Source: Verrucomicrobiota bacterium
Lineage (GTDB): Bacteria; Verrucomicrobiota; Verrucomicrobiia; Opitutales; Opitutaceae
Length of the DNA stretch: 20,545 nt
Reading direction: 5' to 3'
Assembly: GCA_030832235.1 (NCBI GenBank)
Contig: JAURJO010000153.1
Coordinates: 1 to 20,545 of the forward strand
Position 1 is the first letter of the stretch. Each line of letters starts with the position of its first letter. A program made the translations under genes and the position numbers. Under the pieces are notes generated by a model, which saw only the letters and a program-made list of their open reading frames with translations, searched no databases and was not told where the DNA came from. Below, in pieces: positions 14,740-20,545 of this stretch.

Positions 14740-15897
14740 ATGAAACCCCTGCTGCTAACCCTCACCCTGGTCGCGGCCGCCACTTTCGCCGTCGCCGCCG
14801 ATAATCCCAAACCCGACGCCGACGGTTTCGTGCCGATGTTCAACGGACGCGACCTCACCGGCTGGATCAATGCGAACTGCGCGCCCGAGACGTGGAGCGT
14901 GCGCGACGGCGTGATCTACTGCACCGGCGAGCCGGTCGGCGGACTGCGCACCGTACGCCAGTACGAGAATTTCATCGTCGAGCTCGAGTGGCGGCACCTC
15001 CGACGCAGCGGAAATTCCGGATTCTTTGTCTGGGGCACTCCCATCAACGCGCCCGGAGTGCCGTTTCTGCGCGGCATCGAGGTCCAGATTCTCGACCATG
15101 GCTACGCCGAGGATTTTGAGCGGAAGAACGGCAAGAAGTCCGACTGGTTTACGACCCACGGCGACGTCTTCGCCATCCATGGCGCCTCGATGAAATATGT
15201 CGGCAAAACGAACGGGAAGCGCAGTTTTCCCACCGAGGACCGCAGCCGCCCTTCACCCGCATGGAACCACTACCGCATCGTCGCCAACAACGGATCTCTG
15301 CGCCTGCACGTTAACGGCAAGGAGGTGAGCGGCGGTGACGACGCCAACTACCGCAAGGGCTACCTCGCACTGGAGTCCGAAGGATCCCCGGTCGAATTCC
15401 GCAACATCCGCATCAAGGAACTGCCCTCGTCAGGCGCCGGACCGGAAGTCACCGCGCCGGTCGATCCGGGTTGGCGTGCCCTTTACAACGCCGTTGATCT
15501 GCGCGGCTGGAAGACATCCGCGGCGACCGAGTCGGCGTGGGCGATCGGAGGCGGACGCATCACCGTCAAGACCGCGTCGGGCGCGCCGGGTATGCTTTGG
15601 ACCGAGGCCGAGTTCACTCGCGCGGAATTCGTGATCGATTACCAGCCGCCGAAGTCGGGTTCCACGGGAGCGACGGTGTTTGTCCGGGGAACGCCGGTAC
15701 CTCTGAAGGGTGCCGCGGCGGGCAAGTTCAGTCGTTTCATCGTCACCGCCGAAGCCTCCGGAATCCGTGTGAAACGTGACGATGCCCCGGCGTATGACGT
15801 CGAAACCCGCCCCGAGGCCCCGGTGGGAGGCCCGTTGGGTTTGAGTCCCGAGTCCACCGGAGGCGCCTTCATGAATGTCCACGCGCGGGAACTCTGA
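14740..15897 (+). CDS. Secreted DUF1080 protein with second, degenerate domain
   Basis: The 385-residue product begins with a Sec signal (MKPLLLTLTLVAAATFAVAA). The first DUF1080 domain (about 28-228) is complete: FNGRDLTGWINANCAPETW, VRDGVIYCTGEPVGGLRT, FIVELEWRHLRRSGNSGFFV, GIEVQILDHGYAEDFE, WNHYRIVANNGSLRLHVNGK and the closing strand VEFRNIRIKEL. Residues about 242-385 repeat the pattern more weakly (WRALYNAVDLRGW, WAIGGGRITV, EFVIDYQPPKSGSTGATVFV, GAFMNVHAREL) and lack the long middle section. It therefore looks like a fused second concanavalin-like domain, perhaps carbohydrate-binding. As in the other DUF1080 protein here, hydrolysis of 3-keto glycosides is the family-based guess. It is divergent from the DUF1501/DUF1553 operon and has no clear Shine-Dalgarno. 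Confidence 0.9.
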   Translation: MKPLLLTLTLVAAATFAVAADNPKPDADGFVPMFNGRDLTGWINANCAPETWSVRDGVIYCTGEPVGGLRTVRQYENFIVELEWRHLRRSGNSGFFVWGTPINAPGVPFLRGIEVQILDHGYAEDFERKNGKKSDWFTTHGDVFAIHGASMKYVGKTNGKRSFPTEDRSRPSPAWNHYRIVANNGSLRLHVNGKEVSGGDDANYRKGYLALESEGSPVEFRNIRIKELPSSGAGPEVTAPVDPGWRALYNAVDLRGWKTSAATESAWAIGGGRITVKTASGAPGMLWTEAEFTRAEFVIDYQPPKSGSTGATVFVRGTPVPLKGAAAGKFSRFIVTAEASGIRVKRDDAPAYDVETRPEAPVGGPLGLSPESTGGAFMNVHAREL

Positions 15898-15996
15898 AAT
15901 CGGGCGACAACCGTTAGCGTTTACCTCTTTCTGACGTTTGCGACCAGGGGCTGGACAGACCCTTGGTGATAGCCAGCATTCACCCCGCCGCCGGAA

Positions 15997-16012
15997 GGAG
16001 CGATCGCGCTCC
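15997..16012 (+). other. Small hairpin upstream of the DUF1800 gene
   Basis: GGAGCG-ATCG-CGCTCC is a 6-bp stem with a 4-nt loop, 26 bp before the ATG at 16039. It is followed by a C-rich stretch, not a T-run, so it is unlikely to be a terminator for the preceding DUF1080 gene. It may lie in the leader of the DUF1800 mRNA. The rest of the 141-bp gap (15898-16038) shows no gene and no clear promoter. Confidence 0.3.
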
Positions 16013-16038
16013 CCCAACCCCTTGGAATGCCTGTCCCC

Positions 16039-19000
16039 ATGAAAAAGTTCCGCTGCCTGAAAGCCATCTGCGTTGCACTGGTCGCCTCCGGCCAAGCCTT
16101 CTCAGCCCAGTACGACCAGCGCCTGGCTAATCTTTCCACCCGCGCGCAAGTCGGTACCGGTTCCAACGTGATGATCACGGGATTCGTGATCCAAGACGGG
16201 GCCCCCAAGAAAGTGCTCATCCGTGCGGTGGGCGCGCGGCTCGCCACCACGCCTTTCAACATCACCGGAGCCCTCGCCGATCCCCTGCTGCAGGTCTACA
16301 ACGGCGACGGCGTCCTCGTGCTCGCCAACGACAATTGGAGTGGCGACGACCTCGCCACGATGAATTCCGTCGGGGCCTTCGCCCTCACGAGCGGAAGCCG
16401 CGACGCCGCGCTGGTGGCCACGCTGTCCCCGGGCGCCTACACCGCGCAGGTCAGCGGCGTCGGGAACACCTCCGGCGTCGCCATCCTGGAGGTCTACGAC
16501 GTCACCGGCTCCGCCCGCCTGATGAACCTTTCCACCCGCGCGCTCGTCGGCAGCGGCAATACCACGTTTTTTTCCGGACTTTCCGTCGCACCTGGAGGCG
16601 GCGCGCGGCGACTGCTCGTGAGAGCCGCCGGACCTGCCCTCGGCGCACTCGGCGTGGGAGGAGTGCTTTCCGATCCCTCCATCGCGATCCTCGACACGGC
16701 GGGCCGCCAAGTCGCCAATGGCGCCAACGACAACTGGGAAAGCGCGGGTGCCGCCACCCTGCGCGAGGCCTTCGCCCAAGCCGGGGCGTTTCCATTCGCC
16801 GCCGGCAGCCGCGACGCCGCGCTCGTGGTCGATCTCGCCCCCGGAAATTACACGATACAAGCCAGCGGCGTCGGCGGGGCCAGTGGCGCGGCGCTCGTCG
16901 AGGTTTACGATCTATCGCCCGAGAACCTCTCCACCGTCAGCGTGCGCGCCAGCATCGCCACGACGGATACGATTGGCCGCTCCCCCGCGGTGCTCACGTT
17001 TTCCCGCGTCGGCGTCGTCAAGGAATCGATCACCGTCGAGTATACCATCGGCGGCACCGCCACGGCCGGCACCGACTACGAGCCGCTGGCGGGTAAGGTG
17101 ACGATCCCCGCCGGTGCGACTTCAGCCACGGTCTCCCTGACCCCGAAAGCGAACCCTGCGAACACCAACAACCGCACCGCGGTCGTCACGATCACGCCGA
17201 AGCCCGCCTACGGCGTCGGCGTCAACGATCAGGCCGCATTGACGATCTTTTCGAATTCCGGATCGCTTTACGTCTCGAATCTGCGGGCCCTCCCCGGGGC
17301 CTCCGCCTCTACTGCGTACGGCACCGCCACGGTGCAACTCGCGCCCGATGAGAAATCCGCGTTCGTCAATGTCAGCTTCTCCAACCTGAGCTCCCCGCAG
17401 GTCGTCGCGCACCTCGAGATCAACGGCAACTACGTCTTCAACCTGCCGCAGGGCCAGGTCAGCAACGCCGTCTGGAACTTTGCGCCGGTCGGCACCTTCT
17501 CAACCGCTGACCTCATCGCCGCGCTGAAGGCAGGCCGCGTGGCCGTGAGCATAGACACCGCCAGCTTCCCCGGCGGGGAACTGGGCGGCAGTTTTGTCCG
17601 CAGTTCCGGCTCCGCGGCGTTCAATCCGCCTGTGCCGGCGCCGGCCGTCGACTTGTCCAAAGTATCGCCCCAGGAGGCTGCCCGTTTTCTGATCCAAGCG
17701 ACCTTCGGAGCGACGCAGGAGGACATCGTCAAGGTCACCGCGAAGGGCTACTCCGCCTGGATCACCGAACAGATCACCGCCGTACCGCCGTCGTCACATC
17801 GCGCCGAGACGATGCACGACTTCAACCGCAACCAGACCAACGGCGGCACCGGCAACCGAAACGCGGTCACACTCGCCTATGACCGACCGGGCGGGCCCCA
17901 TCGGCAGGCGGCTTGGTGGAAGATCGCGGTCGAGCGACCCGACCAGCTGCGCCAGCGCGTCGCCTTCGCACTCAGCCAGATCCTGGTGATCTCGGACACC
18001 AACGGCACCGTCGCCGCCTGGCAGGAGGGCGCCGCGAACTACTACGATATTTTCGTCAACCACGCCTTCGGGAACTTCCGGGATGTTCTCGAGCAGGTGA
18101 CGCTCAGCCCGATGATGGGCATCTACCTCACTTCGCTCCGGAGCGCCAAGGCGACCTTCGACGCGCGCGGCAACCCGACATCGCAGCCGGATGAGAATTT
18201 CGCACGTGAAGTGATGCAGCTCTTCACCATCGGGCTGAACGAACTCAACCCCGACGGCACGCTACGGCTTGACCCGAACGGACAGCCGGTACCGACCTAT
18301 ACGCAGGAGACGATCGTCCAATTGGCGAAGGTTTTCACCGGCTGGGGCTTCGCGAGCTCCACCGAGAACGCCACCGCCAACGTGAACCTCTTCCGCGGGG
18401 CACCAGGGAACTACGTCGACCCCATGATGCTTTGGCCGGCGTTCCACGACGACACCGCCAAGACGATCGTCGGCGGCAAGGTGCTGCCCGCGGGCCAGGG
18501 CGGCATGAAGGACCTAAAGGACGCCATCGACGCGCTTGTGGCGCATCCTAACACCGCGCCATTCATCTCTCGTCAGCTCATCCAGCGCTTGGTTACCAGC
18601 AATCCGAGCCCGGGCTATATTTACCGCGTGGCGCAGGTGTTCGCCAACAACGGCGCAGGCGTAAGGGGAGATCTCGCCGCGGTCGTGCGTGCCATCCTGC
18701 TCGACTACGAAGCGCGCTCCCCCGCGGTCGCCGCCACGGCGACTTTCGGTAAATTGAAAGAGCCGCTGCTCATCACCACGGCGCTGTTGCGCGCGGCGGG
18801 TGGCACCTCGAACTCGGGACGAATCAACATCCCGAATCCGGAGGGGTCCCTCAGCCAGGCGTCCCTGCGATCGCCCACGGTCTTCAATTTCTACGAACCC
18901 AACTACGTGCTGCCCGGAGCGGTGGCCGAGGCCGGCCTCTACGCGCCGGAGTTCCAGATCCTGACCGACACCACCGCGATCACCCAACCCAACTTCTATT

Positions 19001-19287
19001 ACGGCTACATCTACACGACGCGCTCGACGACCGACATGGCGCAGCAGACGGTGGGCCTGAACCTGACTCCGTTCTATCCGCTGGCCCGCAATCCCGCCCA
19101 GCTGGCTGAGACGATGAGCCTCATCTTCACGGCCGGCACGATGCCCAAGGCCTCGCTCGACCGCGTGGCGGCGGCGATCAATGCGCTTCCCGCCGGCAAC
19201 GGCACCGCCACCGCCAACGACATCGAACGCGTACGTTCCGCGATCTACCTCATCCTCACCTCCCCGTTCGGCGCCACCCAGAAGTAA
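16039..19287 (+). CDS. DUF1800 protein with tandem repeats, Calx-beta-like and CHRD domains
   Basis: The 1082-residue secreted protein starts at ATG 16039 (signal MKKFRCLKAICVALVASGQA), preferred over ATG 16027 because TTGGA lies 12 bp upstream, whereas it abuts the earlier codon. Residues 29-154 and about 158-291 are two copies of a roughly 130-residue repeat sharing NLSTRA-VG, LIRA/LVRA-G, NDNW, GSRDAAL and SGVG-SG-EVYD. Residues about 296-404 look Calx-beta-like (TVEYTIGGTATAGTDYEPLA, then VTIPAGATSATV). Residues about 411-522 look like a CHRD domain (LPGASASTAYGTATVQL, HLEINGNYVFNLPQG, TASFPGGELGGSF). From about 539 to the end is DUF1800 (PF08811): AARFLIQATFGATQEDI, RVAFALSQILVIS, NFAREVMQLFTIGLNELN, VFTGWGF, RQLIQRLVTSNPS and SPTVFNFYEPNY. 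DUF1800 function is unknown. A DUF1501 gene follows after 7 bp, a recurrent pairing. Confidence 0.92.
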   Translation: MKKFRCLKAICVALVASGQAFSAQYDQRLANLSTRAQVGTGSNVMITGFVIQDGAPKKVLIRAVGARLATTPFNITGALADPLLQVYNGDGVLVLANDNWSGDDLATMNSVGAFALTSGSRDAALVATLSPGAYTAQVSGVGNTSGVAILEVYDVTGSARLMNLSTRALVGSGNTTFFSGLSVAPGGGARRLLVRAAGPALGALGVGGVLSDPSIAILDTAGRQVANGANDNWESAGAATLREAFAQAGAFPFAAGSRDAALVVDLAPGNYTIQASGVGGASGAALVEVYDLSPENLSTVSVRASIATTDTIGRSPAVLTFSRVGVVKESITVEYTIGGTATAGTDYEPLAGKVTIPAGATSATVSLTPKANPANTNNRTAVVTITPKPAYGVGVNDQAALTIFSNSGSLYVSNLRALPGASASTAYGTATVQLAPDEKSAFVNVSFSNLSSPQVVAHLEINGNYVFNLPQGQVSNAVWNFAPVGTFSTADLIAALKAGRVAVSIDTASFPGGELGGSFVRSSGSAAFNPPVPAPAVDLSKVSPQEAARFLIQATFGATQEDIVKVTAKGYSAWITEQITAVPPSSHRAETMHDFNRNQTNGGTGNRNAVTLAYDRPGGPHRQAAWWKIAVERPDQLRQRVAFALSQILVISDTNGTVAAWQEGAANYYDIFVNHAFGNFRDVLEQVTLSPMMGIYLTSLRSAKATFDARGNPTSQPDENFAREVMQLFTIGLNELNPDGTLRLDPNGQPVPTYTQETIVQLAKVFTGWGFASSTENATANVNLFRGAPGNYVDPMMLWPAFHDDTAKTIVGGKVLPAGQGGMKDLKDAIDALVAHPNTAPFISRQLIQRLVTSNPSPGYIYRVAQVFANNGAGVRGDLAAVVRAILLDYEARSPAVAATATFGKLKEPLLITTALLRAAGGTSNSGRINIPNPEGSLSQASLRSPTVFNFYEPNYVLPGAVAEAGLYAPEFQILTDTTAITQPNFYYGYIYTTRSTTDMAQQTVGLNLTPFYPLARNPAQLAETMSLIFTAGTMPKASLDRVAAAINALPAGNGTATANDIERVRSAIYLILTSPFGATQK
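16123..16911 (+). repeat. Tandem repeat of two ~130-codon units inside the DUF1800 gene
   Basis: The unit beginning near 16123 recurs from near 16527. The similarity is visible at DNA level (CTTTCCACCCGCGCGC at both starts and AGCCGCGACGCCGCGCT near both ends) as well as protein level. The repeat resembles a module frequent in secreted proteins of Opitutaceae, often next to beta-sandwich domains. It probably arose by duplication and serves in adhesion or spacing. Confidence 0.75.
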
Positions 19288-19294
19288 GCCCGCC

Positions 19295-20545
19295 ATGAAT
19301 CCCAAGAATTCCGCCCCGGACCCGATCCGCCGCAAGTTTCTCGGCCAATGCTGCGCCGCGGTCACGGCGACCGGCATGCTCTCCACGCTAGCCCAGCTTC
19401 GTATGATGGGCGCCGTCGCCAGCGCGGGCAACGGACCGCAGACGCCGCCGCGCGCCGGTGCCGTGAACTCCGATTTCAAGGCCCTCGTTTGCCTGTTCCT
19501 CTCCGGCGGCAACGACGCCAACAACATGGTGGTCCCCTTCGACACCACCGGCTACAACGACTACGCCTCGGCCGCCGGTCGCGGTGCGATCGCGCTGCCG
19601 CGGACGCAGCTGCTCGAGATCAAGCCCCGGACTTCCGATGGACGCGGCTGGTCCCTGCATTCCAGTCTCAACTCCGACGTCGCCGGCACCAACACGACGG
19701 GAATGAAGTCGATTTTCGACGCCGGGAAAATGGCCGTGATCGGTAACGTCGGCACGCTCGTCGTGCCGACCACCAAGGCGCAGTACTCGGCCCGCTCGGT
19801 CCCGCTGCCGACGCAGCTTTTCTCTCACAACGACCAGCAGGTCGAGTGGCAGAGCAGCATCGCCGACAAGCCGTTCGTGACCGGCTGGGGCGGCCGCGTG
19901 GCCGACCTCACGAACGCGTTCAACGACAACACGAGCGTCTCGATGTCGATCAGCCTGAACGGGCAGAACTCTTTCCAGGTTGGAAAACGGGTCGTGCAGT
20001 TCGCCGTCAATCCGGGCGGGGCGATCGCGCTCTCCAGCTCGGCCGGCAGCAGCACTCCCGCGGGCATCCGTACCCTCGCGCAGAACGATCTGCTCGCGGC
20101 CCGCAATGCCAACCTCTTCGAGGCCGCCTTCTCGGGCGTCACGCGCAACGCGATCGACGACAGCGCACTCATCTCCGGTATCCTCAACGCCAACGCCCCC
20201 TTCACCACCGCCTTCCCCGGCACGGGCCTCGGCCAGCAGCTTCGCACCATCGCACGCCTGATCGCGGCTTCCAAGGAGCTTGGCCTGAAGCGACAGATTT
20301 TCTTCGCGCGTATCGGCGGCTGGGATCTCCACGACGCGCAGCTCGGCGCCCATGCCAACCTTTTCGCCGACGTGAGCCGAAGCGTCGCCGCCTTTTACCG
20401 CACCACCGTCGAGCTCGGTTGCGCCGACCAAGTCACGCTGTTCAGCGCCTCGGACTTCGGCCGCACGTACAATACCAACGGGGACGGCTCCGACCACGGC
20501 TGGGGCTCAAACCACTTCGTCGTGGGCGGCGCGGTCAAGGGCGGC
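19295..20545 (+). CDS. DUF1501 family protein (DUF1800 partner), C-terminus cut by window edge
   Basis: The frame runs from ATG 19295 to the last base, giving 417 residues with no stop. The N-terminus has a Tat-type pair (PIRRKFLGQCCAAVTATGML) followed by a hydrophobic segment. DUF1501 signatures follow: ALVCLFLSGGNDANNMVVP, a VIGNVGTLV strand, LPTQLFSHNDQQVEWQ, GWGGRVADL, FARIGGWDLHDAQLGAHANL, and near the edge FSASDFGRTYNTNG and SDHGWGSNHFVVGGAV. Typical members are 430-480 residues, so only the tail is missing. It differs clearly from the DUF1501 protein at 13184-14617 and belongs to the subtype that accompanies DUF1800 genes. It starts 7 bp after the DUF1800 stop, so the two are co-transcribed and probably translationally coupled. 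The catalytic role, if any, is unknown. Confidence 0.9.
   Translation, partial: MNPKNSAPDPIRRKFLGQCCAAVTATGMLSTLAQLRMMGAVASAGNGPQTPPRAGAVNSDFKALVCLFLSGGNDANNMVVPFDTTGYNDYASAAGRGAIALPRTQLLEIKPRTSDGRGWSLHSSLNSDVAGTNTTGMKSIFDAGKMAVIGNVGTLVVPTTKAQYSARSVPLPTQLFSHNDQQVEWQSSIADKPFVTGWGGRVADLTNAFNDNTSVSMSISLNGQNSFQVGKRVVQFAVNPGGAIALSSSAGSSTPAGIRTLAQNDLLAARNANLFEAAFSGVTRNAIDDSALISGILNANAPFTTAFPGTGLGQQLRTIARLIAASKELGLKRQIFFARIGGWDLHDAQLGAHANLFADVSRSVAAFYRTTVELGCADQVTLFSASDFGRTYNTNGDGSDHGWGSNHFVVGGAVKGG

Noticed and set aside
15952..15968. Sigma-54-like sequence TGG-N8-TTGG upstream of the DUF1800 gene
   Set aside because: The essential GC of the -12 element is GG here and the -24 part matches only TGG; a chance match in GC-rich DNA.
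1..20545. CRISPR arrays, tRNA/rRNA genes, insertion sequences, attachment sites
   Set aside because: I looked for spaced identical repeats, tRNA-like cloverleaf ends and transposase or integrase motifs and saw none; almost all of the window is accounted for by protein genes.

Overview
The window is a GC-rich bacterial chromosome segment whose gene content points to the PVC group, most likely Verrucomicrobiota and probably Opitutaceae. The support is the density of PVC-expanded families (planctomycete-type cytochrome/DUF1549/DUF1553, TIGR02604-like propeller with a C-terminal CxxCH, DUF1501, DUF1800, DUF1080) and a tandem secreted repeat of a kind I associate with Opitutaceae. The family assignment is inference, because there is no rRNA or phylogenetic marker here.

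Layout. (1) 1-2245, minus strand: a two-gene operon of a GMC-type FAD oxidoreductase and a Tat-dependent small subunit (gluconate 2-dehydrogenase subunit 3 family), the latter cut by the left edge. (2) 2401-4658, plus strand, divergent from it: a secreted DUF1080 protein (3-keto-disaccharide hydrolase family) and a polysaccharide pyruvyl transferase-like protein with an apparent Tat signal. (3) 4690-7057, minus strand: a signalling operon of a 58-residue half-CheW protein and a cytoplasmic hybrid histidine kinase (REC-coiled coil-PAS-HisKA-HATPase-REC). (4) 7270-14617, minus strand: a three-gene operon of DUF1501, PSCyt1/DUF1549/DUF1553 and a propeller/HEAT/heme protein, with a 4-bp GTGA overlap between the first two. 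(5) 14740-15897, plus strand: a second secreted DUF1080 protein with a degenerate second copy of the domain. (6) 16039-20545, plus strand: a DUF1800 protein with a long mosaic N-terminus, followed after 7 bp by a second DUF1501 protein cut by the right edge.

How they may work together. Nearly everything except the kinase operon looks exported: Sec or Tat signals, c-type heme motifs and calcium-type loops. The GMC protein carries a Cx5Cx3C motif like the 3Fe-4S site of bacterial FAD-glucose dehydrogenases, and it has the matching small subunit. With two DUF1080 hydrolases nearby, this suggests periplasmic oxidation of glycosides to 3-keto sugars followed by cleavage, with electrons passing to heme proteins. 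This is a hypothesis, not something the sequence proves.

I saw no tRNA, rRNA, CRISPR array, transposase or integrase. Two real genes run off the window edges, and one (the half-CheW) is very short.
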